DNA of 64,000 bases from CAVQBJ01 sp963819075 (lineage in GTDB: Bacteria > Actinomycetota > Thermoleophilia > Solirubrobacterales > Solirubrobacteraceae), in assembly GCA_963819075.1 (NCBI GenBank), contig CAWFUP010000004.1, positions 496,001-560,000 of the forward strand. The letters run 5' to 3'. Both the position numbers and the translations under genes were made by a program. Shown here one piece after another: positions 25,299 through 33,143 of the stretch (positions are counted from its first letter, which is position 1; every line of letters begins with the position of its first letter). The notes beneath the pieces were generated by a model. The model was not told the origin of the DNA. It did not search any database and saw only the letters and a list, made by a program, of their open reading frames with translations.

Positions 25299-25346
25299 GG
25301 TGGCGAGGCTAGCGCACGCCCGAACGGCCGCGCGCGAGCGCGACGG

Positions 25347-26318
25347 TCACCACCAGACGGTGGAATCCAGGTTCTCGATCTCGTCGACCGGCAGCGTGTA
25401 GATACCGCTCGACAGGTACTTCCAGCCATCGTCGGCGACGAGGAACACGACGTTGCCCTCGTCGAGCTCCCCGGCGATGCGAACGGCGACGCGGGCGATC
25501 GCGCCGCTGGAGACGCCGGCGAAGATGCCCTCCTCGTCGAGCAGCCTGCGCGTCCAGACGATCGCGTCGTGGTTGGTGACGAAGATCTTACGATCGAGCA
25601 GCGACAGGTCGATGATCGGCGGGATGAACCCGTCGTCGAGCGAGCGCAGCCCCTGGACCGGCTCGCCCTGCATCGGCTCGGCGGCGACGATCTTCACGGC
25701 GGCGCCGAACGTCTCCTTCAGTCGCCGCCCGTTACCCATCAGCGTGCCGCCGGTACCGAGCCCCGCCACGAACGCGGCCACGTCGTCGAGCTCCTCGAGG
25801 ATCTCGAGCGCCGTTCCGTTGTAGTGCGCGAGCGGGTTGGCCTCGTTGCCGTACTGGTAGGGCATGTAGTAGCTCGGATCGCCCGCGGCCATCTGCAGCG
25901 CCAGCTCGACGGCGCCGTTGGATCCCTTGGAGCCCTCGGAGTAGACGATCTCCGCCCCGTACATCTTCAGCAGCTGCGTGCGCTCGGGGGTCACATTTTC
26001 GGGCATGACCACCTTGAGCGGGTAGCCCTTGCGGCTGCAGATCATGGCCAGCGAGATCCCGGTGTTGCCCGACGTCGGCTCGAGGATCGTCTGCCCGGGC
26101 CCGATCGCGCCCTTCTGCTCGGCGTCCTCGATGAGGGCGCGGGCCACGCGGTCCTTGACCGATCCGGTCGGGTTGCGCGACTCGAGCTTCGCCCAGATCC
26201 GCACTCCGGGCTTCGGCGACAGTCGCTGACACTCGATCAGCGGCGTGTTACCGATCGACTGCACCAGGTCGCCGTAGCGGCCCCCGCAGGGTTTGTTCTC
26301 CAGGCGGGCGGAAGCCAT
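25347..26318 (-). CDS. cysM: cysteine synthase, CysM type (thiocarboxylated-carrier dependent)
   Basis: A 323-residue PLP enzyme, the same length as M. tuberculosis CysM. PLP Lys is in NPTGSVKDRVA (Lys55), the phosphate-type loop is EPTSGNTGISLAM, and the glycine loop is GLGTGGTLMGNGR. It ends NLDSTVWW, a C-terminal tail like that of the O-phosphoserine sulfhydrylase group rather than CysK. With the adjacent Mec and the CysO-like and MoeZ-like genes 3-4 kb away, cysteine is probably made from O-phosphoserine and a protein thiocarboxylate. The ATG at 26318 matches the family; longer in-frame starts reach 26420. Confidence 0.9.
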   Translation of the reverse strand: MASARLENKPCGGRYGDLVQSIGNTPLIECQRLSPKPGVRIWAKLESRNPTGSVKDRVARALIEDAEQKGAIGPGQTILEPTSGNTGISLAMICSRKGYPLKVVMPENVTPERTQLLKMYGAEIVYSEGSKGSNGAVELALQMAAGDPSYYMPYQYGNEANPLAHYNGTALEILEELDDVAAFVAGLGTGGTLMGNGRRLKETFGAAVKIVAAEPMQGEPVQGLRSLDDGFIPPIIDLSLLDRKIFVTNHDAIVWTRRLLDEEGIFAGVSSGAIARVAVRIAGELDEGNVVFLVADDGWKYLSSGIYTLPVDEIENLDSTVWW

Positions 26319-26435
26319 GGCGTGCCCCGAAGGATAGCGTTGGGATCGATGTCCGGACAACGATTGACGGGCGGCATCCGCGAAGCGGCTAGGATGGTCG
26401 CCCGCAAGAGTGACGGCCACGTCAGGATTCTTTAG

Positions 26436-28088
26436 TTGACCCGCAGCGACAGCAGCGACTTCGACTACGACTGGCTGGTCATCGGCTCGGGCTTCGGCGG
26501 CAGCGTATCGGCGCTGCGCCTCACCGAGAAGGGCTACCGGGTCGGTGTGCTCGAATGCGGCAGGCGCTTCGCCGACACGGACCTGCCGAGGTCCACGTGG
26601 GACGTGCGCCGCTACTTCTGGGCGCCCAGACTCGGTCTACACGGCATCTTCCGCGTGAGCGCCTTTAGGGACGTCACCGTCGTCAGCGGCAGCGGTGTCG
26701 GCGGCGGAAGCCTCGGCTACGCCAATACCCTTTACGTCCCCCCGCGGCGCTTCTTCGACGACCCGCAGTGGTCGGCCCTCGACGAGGACTGGCAGGCGAC
26801 GCTGTCCCCTCACTACGCCGAGGCCGAGCGGATGCTCGGTGTCACCGACTACGACGAGGACGACCCCGCCGACCAGCTGTTGCGCGAGCTCGGCGAGGAC
26901 CTCGGCGTCGGCGACACGTACTCCAAGACGCGGGTCGGCGTCTTCCTCGGGCCGCCCGGCGTCACCGTGCCCGACCCGTACTTCGGAGGCGCCGGACCGG
27001 CGCGAACCGGCTGCATGCGATGCGGCCGTTGCATGGTCGGCTGCCCCCACGGCGCGAAGAACACCCTGGTCAAGAATTATCTGTGGTTCGCAGAGCAGCA
27101 GGGCGCCGAGGTCCTCCCTGAGCGCGAGGTCGTCGACATCCGCCCGCTCGGCAGCGCCGACGGCAGCGATGGTTACCGCGTGGTCACCGAGCGCCCGGGT
27201 GCCTGGCTGCGCAAGCGCCGGCGTGAGCTCACCGCGCGCGGCGTGATCATCGCCGCCGGCGCGCTCGGCACCAACCGGCTGCTGCAACGCTGCCGTCTCG
27301 GCGGATCGCTGCCCCGGGTGTCCAAGCGACTCGGCGAGCTCGTGCGCACCAACAGCGAGGCGATCCTCGCCGTGACGGTGCCGCGAGACTACCCCGACGA
27401 CCTGACCAAGCGGGTCGCGATCACCTCGAGCATCTATCCCGACGCCGACACGCACATCGAGACGTGCGTGTACGGCCATGCCGGCGGGGCGATCCAGTCG
27501 ATGTACACGATGCTCGTCGGCCAGGGCACGCGCACGACGCGCCCGCTCAAGCTGCTGGCGGCGATCGCCCGCCACCCGCTGCGATTCCTGCGGCTGCTCG
27601 ACCCGCGCGGTTGGTCGCGTCGCACGATCATCCTGCTCGTCATGCAGACGCTCGACAACGCGATCGCGCTGCGGCCGGTGCGCCTGCCCGGCGGCGGCCT
27701 GCGCCTGCAGACCAAGCAGGACCCCGAGCGCCCGATCGAAGCCTTCATCCCCGCGGCCAACCACGCCGCGGTGTGGTTCGCCAAGCGCACCGGCGGGATT
27801 CCGCAGAGCTCGACCGGCGAGGCGCTGTTCAACGTCGCCTCGACGGCGCACATCCTCGGCGGAGCCGTCATCGCCGCCGACGCCGAGCACGGCGTCGTCG
27901 ATCGCCAACAGCGCGTGTTCGGATACGAGAACCTGCTCGTCTGCGACGGGGCGGCGATGCCAGCGAACCCAGGCGTCAACCCGAGCCTGTCGATCACCGC
28001 GCTCGCCGAGCACGCGATGTCGCACATCCCGCCGGCTGGCGCCGACGCGGACGCGGCGCCGACGGCCGCAGCGGCGACCACCGCCTGA
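26436..28088 (+). CDS. GMC-family oxidoreductase, cholesterol-oxidase-like
   Basis: A 550-residue FAD enzyme. The nucleotide-binding start is WLVIGSGFGGSVSALRL; VVSGSGVGGGSLGYAN is the second FAD loop. A four-Cys segment GCMRCGRCMVGCPHGAKNT sits about residue 190, as in the Rv3409c (ChoD-like) branch, and the C-terminal VCDGAAMPANPGVNPSLSITALAEHAM carries the active-site region. Likely acts on a sterol-like or other hydrophobic alcohol. The TTG start follows CTTTAG. It is divergent from cysM and convergent with the MpaB-family gene, which also belongs to a family acting on isoprenoids. Confidence 0.85.
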   Translation: MTRSDSSDFDYDWLVIGSGFGGSVSALRLTEKGYRVGVLECGRRFADTDLPRSTWDVRRYFWAPRLGLHGIFRVSAFRDVTVVSGSGVGGGSLGYANTLYVPPRRFFDDPQWSALDEDWQATLSPHYAEAERMLGVTDYDEDDPADQLLRELGEDLGVGDTYSKTRVGVFLGPPGVTVPDPYFGGAGPARTGCMRCGRCMVGCPHGAKNTLVKNYLWFAEQQGAEVLPEREVVDIRPLGSADGSDGYRVVTERPGAWLRKRRRELTARGVIIAAGALGTNRLLQRCRLGGSLPRVSKRLGELVRTNSEAILAVTVPRDYPDDLTKRVAITSSIYPDADTHIETCVYGHAGGAIQSMYTMLVGQGTRTTRPLKLLAAIARHPLRFLRLLDPRGWSRRTIILLVMQTLDNAIALRPVRLPGGGLRLQTKQDPERPIEAFIPAANHAAVWFAKRTGGIPQSSTGEALFNVASTAHILGGAVIAADAEHGVVDRQQRVFGYENLLVCDGAAMPANPGVNPSLSITALAEHAMSHIPPAGADADAAPTAAAATTA

Positions 28089-28110
28089 CGGCGCGAGCGC
28101 GCGAGCCGGG

Positions 28111-29004
28111 CTAGGCGAGCTGCGGCGTCGGGCGCCCACGCTCGATCCGCCGGCGCTCGGTCGCCGCCACCATCTCGAACGAGCGCGTGTTCGAGCCGCG
28201 CAGCACGCGCGCCGGCACCACCGGCCGGGCGGCGCGCAGCAGCGTGACGGTGGCCTCGAAGGCGGCCCGCTGGCGTCCGCTCCAGGAGAGCCCGTAGAGC
28301 TCGCGCACGCGGGGCGGCAGGCTCCCGAGCATCACGAGGTCGTGCACGCGCTTGTTCGGCTGGGCGTGCCAGGGCATCGGAATCTGAAACGCGGTCGCGT
28401 AGCCGATTGCGCGCGCCTCGTCCGTGAGATGCATCGCGGCGCCGGCCAGGCGGCGCTCGAAGTAGTCGCGGAAGGCGTCGTAGGTAGGGGGCATCTCCGG
28501 CGTCGATAGGCCGAACAGCTCCCCGAAGCGGACGTAGTCGCACCACAAGCCCTCACGCTCGACGGGGCTCAGCAGACGCACGAACAGCTCGTAGAAGCAC
28601 TCGGCGGAGTCGACCATGACCGCGATCGTCCACAGCATCAGGCCCGGATCGGTCGCCGAGTACGGGGTCCCGGCCTCGAAGGGGCCGACGGCCTCGGGCA
28701 GCACTCCGTTGACGCGATCGTGCATGCGAGCAACCGCGTCGAGCACTCGGTCGGCCTGCGCGCGGGTGCCGAAGAAGACCGTCTCGAACATCCGTGCCGT
28801 GCGGGCGAGACGCTTGAAGGGCATCTCGCGCGCGTCGGTGTGCAGGCTCGTGCCGACGAAGTTGAGCGGGCTGAGCGCGCCGATCGCCAGCGCCCGCTGG
28901 CCGTAGAAGAGGCCGACCGCGCGCTCGGAGTGCACACGCCGCAGTACCGACTCCCCCGGGGGGAAGTACCCGTCGTCGCGCACGTCTGCGGCCGGCCCGG
29001 TCAC
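28111..29004 (-). CDS. MpaB/latex-clearing-protein-like oxygenase (DUF2236)
   Basis: A 297-residue helical protein of the oxygenase MpaB family. The signature start is RRVHSERAVGLFYGQRALAIGALSP and HTDAREMPFKRLARTARMFETVFFG (split here for length); the helix RMHDRVNGVLPE and the segment DPGLMLWTIAVMVDSAECFYEL follow. Conserved His residues (HERAV-like His, MH) are probable haem or metal ligands. Members include fungal MpaB and rubber oxygenase Lcp, which cleave isoprenoid chains. It starts 33 bp after the CysO-like gene and could be the third gene of that operon. Confidence 0.85.
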   Translation of the reverse strand: MTGPAADVRDDGYFPPGESVLRRVHSERAVGLFYGQRALAIGALSPLNFVGTSLHTDAREMPFKRLARTARMFETVFFGTRAQADRVLDAVARMHDRVNGVLPEAVGPFEAGTPYSATDPGLMLWTIAVMVDSAECFYELFVRLLSPVEREGLWCDYVRFGELFGLSTPEMPPTYDAFRDYFERRLAGAAMHLTDEARAIGYATAFQIPMPWHAQPNKRVHDLVMLGSLPPRVRELYGLSWSGRQRAAFEATVTLLRAARPVVPARVLRGSNTRSFEMVAATERRRIERGRPTPQLA

Positions 29005-29037
29005 ACCCGGGAAGCTAACCGACAGGGGTGTCAGTTG

Positions 29038-29313
29038 TCAGCGCCCGCCGGCCATGGCCGGCAGGATCACCAGCGTGTCGGCCTCGCCGACCGCCGTCTC
29101 GAGGCCGTCGAGCACGCGCACGTCCTCGTCGTTGAGATAGACGTTGACGTAGCGGTTCAGCTCGCCGTCAGCTCCGAAGAGCTGCCCCTCGGTCGCCGGA
29201 TGCGCCGACGCGAGCTGCTGCAGAACGGCGCCGACGCTCGCACCGGCGGCCTCGACCTCCCGCTCGCCACCGACGGACGCGCGCAGGACAGGGGGGATCT
29301 TGATGGTCGCCAT
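29038..29313 (-). CDS. cysO: MoaD/ThiS-fold sulfur carrier, CysO-like
   Basis: A 91-residue ubiquitin-like sulfur carrier. VNVYLNDEDVRVLDGLETAV and VILPAMAGGR are close in pattern to M. tuberculosis CysO (VNIYVNDEDVRF..., ending AVAGG). Carriers of this kind are activated as a C-terminal Gly-Gly thiocarboxylate. Here the protein ends Gly-Gly-Arg, one residue too long, so it should need trimming before activation. Next to the MoeZ-like activator (55 bp upstream) and the Mec/CysM pair. Symbol given by similarity of the carrier and by context; a role in molybdopterin synthesis cannot be excluded, but no moa genes are seen. Confidence 0.85.
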   Translation of the reverse strand: MATIKIPPVLRASVGGEREVEAAGASVGAVLQQLASAHPATEGQLFGADGELNRYVNVYLNDEDVRVLDGLETAVGEADTLVILPAMAGGR

Positions 29314-29368
29314 GGAAACCTTCGGTTCGCGGGTGGACGTGCTCGTTGACCGGCGGTGCGAGGGCAGG

Positions 29369-30589
29369 CTACCCGGCGGCCGCGCAGAACGCCTCGTAGT
29401 CGGGGAACACGCCCATCTCCTCGTCGGAGATGGAGTCGGGCGGCCGCGAGCAGATCGGGCAGTCGGGATCGCGGCGCACCTTCACCTCGGTGAGGGTCGC
29501 CCCGAGCGCGTCGTACAGCAGCAGCCGCCCGATCGCCGGCTCGCCGATGCCGAGGATGAGCTTGACCACCTCGGTGGCCTGCAACAGGCCCATCGTTCCG
29601 GGGAGCACGCCGAGGACCCCGTTCGCTCCGCACGACGGCGCGAGCTCGGCCGGAGGTGGCTGCGGGAACAGGCAGCGGTAGCACGGACCGTCGTAGGGCT
29701 TGAACACCGACAGCTGTCCGTCGAAGCCGAGGATCGACGCCGACACGACGGGAACCTGCAGACGCACGGACGCGTCGTTGAGCAGATAGCGCGTCGGGAA
29801 GTTGTCGACGCCGTCGACGACGATGTCCCAGCCGTCGAGGATCTCCATGATGTTGTCGGCGCCGAGGCGGGTCTGGTATTTGACGACGTGCACGTCGGGG
29901 TTGAGCGCCTGGATCGACTCCTCGGCCGAGTCGACCTTCGGGATGCCGATGCGCGCGTTCGTGTGGATGACCTGGCGCTGCAGGTTGGAGAGGTCGACCT
30001 CGTCGTCGTCGACGATCCCGAGCGTGCCCACGCCGGCGGCGGCCAGATACAGCGCCGTCGGCGAGCCGAGTCCGCCGGCACCGAGCAGCAGGACCTTGGC
30101 GTCGAGCAGCTTCTGCTGCCCGTCCGCGCCGATCTCGGACATCAGCAGGTGACGTGAGTAGCGGTCGCGCTGCTCAGGGGTGAGCGTGCGCGGGACCTCG
30201 ACCTCGTAGCCGCGGTCCTTCCACAGCGTGATGCCGCCGGTCATCGACTGCACGTGCTCGTAGCCGAGGTCCTCGCTGAGCGTGCGCGCCGCATAGGCCG
30301 AGCGGTTGCCGGACGCGCAGTAGAGAACGATCGGCGTCTCGCGATCGGGGACCGTCCCCTCGATGCGCGACTCGAGATAGCCGCGCGGCACGTGGCGTGC
30401 GCCCGGGAGGTGACCCGTGCCGAACTCGTCGGTCTCGCGCACGTCGATGACCACCGGGGCCGGAGTGGCCTTGCCGTTGCCGTTGCCATTGCCGCCTGAG
30501 TGGCCGAGCAGCTCGTGCACCTGCGACGGATCGATCTCGTCGATCTGGCTCTTCACTTGGCGGAGCAGCTCCGCGCTCGACGGGCTCAT
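29369..30589 (-). CDS. sulfurtransferase-adenylyltransferase with N-terminal rhodanese and C-terminal E1/ThiF domain
   Basis: A 406-residue two-domain protein. Residues about 1-130 are a rhodanese domain with the persulfide Cys91 in LYCASGNRS. Residues about 135-406 are a MoeB/ThiF E1 domain with the ATP loop GAGGLGSP (170-177), DDDEVDLSNLQRQ, the catalytic-Cys region APSCGANGVLG and zinc pairs CYRC and CPIC. It should adenylate the carrier C-terminus and transfer sulfur, as MoeZ does. In mycobacterial MoeZ and human MOCS3 the order is E1 first, rhodanese second; here it is reversed. A Gly-Asn-rich insert (GGNGNGNGK) lies just before the first rhodanese strand. AGGAG precedes the ATG by 9 nt. 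Confidence 0.9.
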   Translation of the reverse strand: MSPSSAELLRQVKSQIDEIDPSQVHELLGHSGGNGNGNGKATPAPVVIDVRETDEFGTGHLPGARHVPRGYLESRIEGTVPDRETPIVLYCASGNRSAYAARTLSEDLGYEHVQSMTGGITLWKDRGYEVEVPRTLTPEQRDRYSRHLLMSEIGADGQQKLLDAKVLLLGAGGLGSPTALYLAAAGVGTLGIVDDDEVDLSNLQRQVIHTNARIGIPKVDSAEESIQALNPDVHVVKYQTRLGADNIMEILDGWDIVVDGVDNFPTRYLLNDASVRLQVPVVSASILGFDGQLSVFKPYDGPCYRCLFPQPPPAELAPSCGANGVLGVLPGTMGLLQATEVVKLILGIGEPAIGRLLLYDALGATLTEVKVRRDPDCPICSRPPDSISDEEMGVFPDYEAFCAAAG

Positions 30590-30635
30590 CGAGGAAACTC
30601 CTAAACCTTGGTCGGGATTCGGGACGACTTCAGAA

Positions 30636-30641
30636 AGTATA
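30636..30641 (-). promoter_or_regulatory. -10 element of the moeZ-like operon
   Basis: TATACT reads on the minus strand 47 nt before the start codon, in an AT-rich pocket. No good -35 was found at 16-18 bp. It probably drives the rhodanese-E1, CysO-like and MpaB-like genes. Confidence 0.45.
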
Positions 30642-30718
30642 GCGATGCGAGCGCCGGCGCCGCCGTCCGCGCCGGTGGCTCTATCGGCCGTGCGTGGTGG
30701 TGAGCGGCGCGTCGGACT

Positions 30719-31012
30719 CTACGGGACGATCATCCCGTAGACACGGCCGCGTCGGCGCTTCTGCGGCGCTCGATCGGAGGGCTCGTTCGGGTCCTCGCGG
30801 GGCGCGCGGGACGGCTGCGCGTCGCCGCCGTCGGTGCGCTCGTCGCATGGGACGCGCCGCCGCTGCAGCGCGTCCCGATCCTGGCCGGCCTGGACCTCGC
30901 TTGGGTGGTGGTCGACGCGTTTCATGCGAGCCAGGGTGCGGGCCGGCGGCAGCGAGGCCAGCGCCCGGCCGGCGCCCGGCCCGACGGAATCGCACCGCGA
31001 GGCCCGGCCCAT
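30719..31012 (-). CDS. hypothetical small basic/acidic protein
   Basis: This is the best coding candidate in the ~640-bp stretch between the moeZ-like and TetR genes. The 97-codon frame has about 90% G or C at third positions, as the neighbours do. The second half (from MKRVDHHPSEVQAGQDRDAL at 30925) is rich in charged residues and ends KRRRGRVYGMIVP. An internal ATG at 30925 is an alternative start giving 68 residues. Neither start has a good ribosome-binding site, and I know of no similar family. A strong promoter with an overlapping palindrome lies upstream on the same strand (31122-31171), which supports expression of this region. Confidence 0.4.
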   Translation of the reverse strand: MGRASRCDSVGPGAGRALASLPPARTLARMKRVDHHPSEVQAGQDRDALQRRRVPCDERTDGGDAQPSRAPREDPNEPSDRAPQKRRRGRVYGMIVP

Positions 31013-31121
31013 CGGCGCGCGATGGCCCGAGCTCGCGGTGCGCTTGGCGGCGTCATCGGCGCTACCCCCCTGGTTCGTCGCTCCCGCGCGGCGATGGTCC
31101 CTCCCGCGGGTCCGCCTTCCA

Positions 31122-31151
31122 CGCCTAACCTAGCGGGCGCTAGGTTAGGCG
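31122..31151. promoter_or_regulatory. 30-bp palindrome, TetR-operator-like
   Basis: Two exact 14-bp arms (CGCCTAACCTAGCG and its complement) around a GG centre. Size and shape fit a TetR-family operator. It lies 78 bp after the stop of a TetR gene and overlaps the -10 of a minus-strand promoter, so repressor binding would block transcription toward 30.9 kb. A terminator of tetR is the alternative, but there is no T-run. Confidence 0.65.
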
Positions 31152-31171
31152 AACCGTCAGGCGCATGTCAA
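31142..31171 (-). promoter_or_regulatory. promoter with consensus -35 overlapping the palindrome
   Basis: On the minus strand a perfect TTGACA (31166-31171) is followed after 18 bp by TAACCT (31142-31147). The -10 lies inside the right arm of the 30-bp palindrome. Confidence 0.55.
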
Positions 31172-31229
31172 CCGGGCGGCACCGGCGCCGTGGCCGAGCC
31201 GCTCGAGGCCCTGGCGTGGCGCGGCGCCG

Positions 31230-31880
31230 CTAGGACGGCGGGGTGCTGTGGCTCAGCCGCTCGAGGCCGTGCCAGTACGTCTCCATCACGAGCGTCACGA
31301 GCCGCTCGCGTGGGACCTCGGGGTGGCCATGCCACCAGGCGGCGAGACCATTGAGACCGTTGCGCAAGAGCTCCGCGAAGACCTGAGCGGCCTGTGCGCG
31401 CTCAGGATCGTCGGCCAGCCCGGTGAGGTCCCGCTCGATGAGAACGGCGATCACCGCGGTCGTCGTCGTCTGTTGACGCGCGTAGTCCTCGGCGACCGCG
31501 GGATTGGCCGGTGGATCGCGGAAGAGGATCCGCCACGCACAGTGGTCGCCGGCGACAAAGCTGAAGAACGCGTCGACGCCAACACGGAGACGCTCCGCGG
31601 GATCCGTTCCGGCGGCGACCGCCGACGTGACGGCCGCCAGTAGGGCCGCCCCGCAGCTGTCCAGCAGCGACAGATACATCGCCGACTTGGACTCGAAGTA
31701 GTCGTAGAGCACCGGCACGGTCACCCCGGCGCGCTGGGCGATCATCTCCATCGAGGCGCCGACGTAACCGTGGTCGGCGAACACCTCGGCCGACGCCGAG
31801 GCGATCAATGCGAGGCGCTCCTCGCGGCGGAGTCGCCGCCCTCCCGCGGCACGCTCGGTCTGACCCCTGGCACGAGCCAT
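31230..31880 (-). CDS. TetR/AcrR family transcriptional regulator
   Basis: A 216-residue repressor. The helix-turn-helix is LIASASAEVFADHGYVGASM followed by EMIAQRAGVTVPVLYDYFESKSAMYLSLL (split here for length), the standard TetR N-terminus. The C-terminal ligand domain is variable and gives no ligand. The ATG at 31880 is preceded by no strong ribosome-binding site. Divergent from the SCO1 gene; the only strong palindrome nearby lies 78 bp beyond its stop, so its target may be the downstream promoter rather than its own. Confidence 0.88.
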   Translation of the reverse strand: MARARGQTERAAGGRRLRREERLALIASASAEVFADHGYVGASMEMIAQRAGVTVPVLYDYFESKSAMYLSLLDSCGAALLAAVTSAVAAGTDPAERLRVGVDAFFSFVAGDHCAWRILFRDPPANPAVAEDYARQQTTTTAVIAVLIERDLTGLADDPERAQAAQVFAELLRNGLNGLAAWWHGHPEVPRERLVTLVMETYWHGLERLSHSTPPS

Positions 31881-31975
31881 CGCCGAAGCGTACTCGCGGC
31901 GCGGCTGCGCTCGAAGGGGTCACGAAGCCGCCGTCCCCGGCCGATCGCCGCGCCCGCGCGTTACCGTTTTGGATC

Positions 31976-32593
31976 GTGCATCCGCGAATCCGCCTTGCGC
32001 TCGCGTCGGCGCTTGCGATCATCGTCGTGGGGCTCGCGGCCGCCGTCGTGTTCGGACGCAGCGGCAGCTCGAGCGCCGGCGCCCCGTCGTCCGGGCTGGA
32101 GGGGGGCCAGATCGACATCCCGGCGCGCAACTTCTCGCTCGTCGATGAGGACGGCCACCGCGCGTCGCTCGACGACTACCGAGGCCAGGTGGTCATCCTC
32201 ACGTTCATGTACTCGACCTGCCAGAACACCTGCCCGGTGGAGGCCCAGCAGATCCGCGGCGCGCTCGACGACCTCGGCGAGAGCATCCCCACATTGGCCG
32301 TCAGCGTCGACCCGGCGCAGGACACGCCGATCAACGCCCAGCGCTTCCTCTTCAAGGAGTCGCTGACCGGCCGCATGAGGTTCCTGCTCGGCACGCGCGC
32401 GGAGCTGGCCCCGATCTGGAAGGCCTACGGGATCGCGCCGGAGACCGGCACGAACATCAAGAACTCCAACCATTCGGCCTACGTGATGCTCGTCGACCGG
32501 CGCGGCTGGCTGCGCGACGGCTTCCCCGACTCCGAGCTGACGCCCGAGGCGCTCGCACACGACATCCGCGTGCTCCAAGCCCATCCGGCCTAG
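31976..32593 (+). CDS. SCO1/SenC copper chaperone-like protein
   Basis: A 205-residue membrane-anchored thioredoxin-fold protein. Residues about 5-27 form the membrane anchor (LALASALAIIVVGLAAAVVF). The copper/redox CxxxC is STCQNTCP (Cys82, Cys86) and the third ligand His166 is in NSNHSAYVM, all as in Sco proteins that load Cu-A of cytochrome oxidase. The GTG at 31976 puts the anchor at the true N-terminus; earlier in-frame starts add a residue run lying in the divergent TetR region. No oxidase genes are adjacent. Confidence 0.88.
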   Translation: MHPRIRLALASALAIIVVGLAAAVVFGRSGSSSAGAPSSGLEGGQIDIPARNFSLVDEDGHRASLDDYRGQVVILTFMYSTCQNTCPVEAQQIRGALDDLGESIPTLAVSVDPAQDTPINAQRFLFKESLTGRMRFLLGTRAELAPIWKAYGIAPETGTNIKNSNHSAYVMLVDRRGWLRDGFPDSELTPEALAHDIRVLQAHPA

Positions 32594-32618
32594 CCGACTC
32601 GCCCGTGACCCGCTGATA

Positions 32619-32637
32619 ACCTACCCAGCAGGTAGGT
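32619..32637. promoter_or_regulatory. 19-bp palindrome before the Rrf2 gene (putative autoregulatory operator)
   Basis: ACCTACC and GGTAGGT flank CAGCA, 8 bp before the Rrf2 start. The position over or right after the promoter, and the Rrf2 gene beginning immediately downstream, suggest autoregulation of the rrf2-suf operon. Confidence 0.55.
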
Positions 32638-32645
32638 ATTTGCCG

Positions 32646-33143
32646 ATGATGTTCTCCACAAAGGCCGAGTACGGCGTCCGCGTCATGGTCGAGCTCGCGC
32701 GCCGACCGGGCGACGATCCCGTGCCGCTCGCCGACATCGCCGAGCACGACGGCCTGCCGCTCGCCTACCTGGAGCATCTCGTCGCGCGCCTGCGCAAGGC
32801 CGGGCTCGTCGACAGCCGGCGCGGCTCTCGCGGCGGCTATCTGCTGGCCAGGCCGGCGCGCGAGATCAGCATGGCCGAAGTCGTCGAGGCCCTCGAGGGC
32901 TCGATCGCGCCGATCGAATGCATCTCCCAGGACCCGGACGGCAGCATCGTCTGCTCACGCGAGTCGAGCCCGCGGCAGCCGTGTCCGACGAAGTTCCTGT
33001 GGACGCGCGTGCAGTCATCGATCGTGCGCACCCTGCAGGAGACAACGCTCGACGATCTGCTCGCCGCCGGGAACCCCCTCGCGAGCAGCCCCCTGCCCAC
33101 CCTCGCCCCCCACCCCATGACCACCGGAGCGGAGCTTTCGTAA
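32646..33143 (+). CDS. Rrf2-family regulator, probable Fe-S sensor of the suf operon
   Basis: A 165-residue winged-helix regulator starting MMFSTKAEYGVRVMVELARR, with the recognition region YLEHLVARLRKAGLVDSRRG and SRGGYLLARPA. Three cysteines (Cys92, Cys103, Cys113) are placed like the Fe-S ligands of IscR. Its stop codon overlaps the sufC start (TAATG), so it is the first gene of the suf operon and most likely represses it when clusters are plentiful. A second ATG one codon on and a TTG two codons before are alternative starts. Confidence 0.88.
   Translation: MMFSTKAEYGVRVMVELARRPGDDPVPLADIAEHDGLPLAYLEHLVARLRKAGLVDSRRGSRGGYLLARPAREISMAEVVEALEGSIAPIECISQDPDGSIVCSRESSPRQPCPTKFLWTRVQSSIVRTLQETTLDDLLAAGNPLASSPLPTLAPHPMTTGAELS

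Noticed and set aside
30694..31354. Plus-strand frames in the gap before tetR
   Set aside because: Arg/Ala/Gly/Pro-rich without domains or ribosome-binding sites; the minus-strand frame there has better codon-position bias and a promoter.
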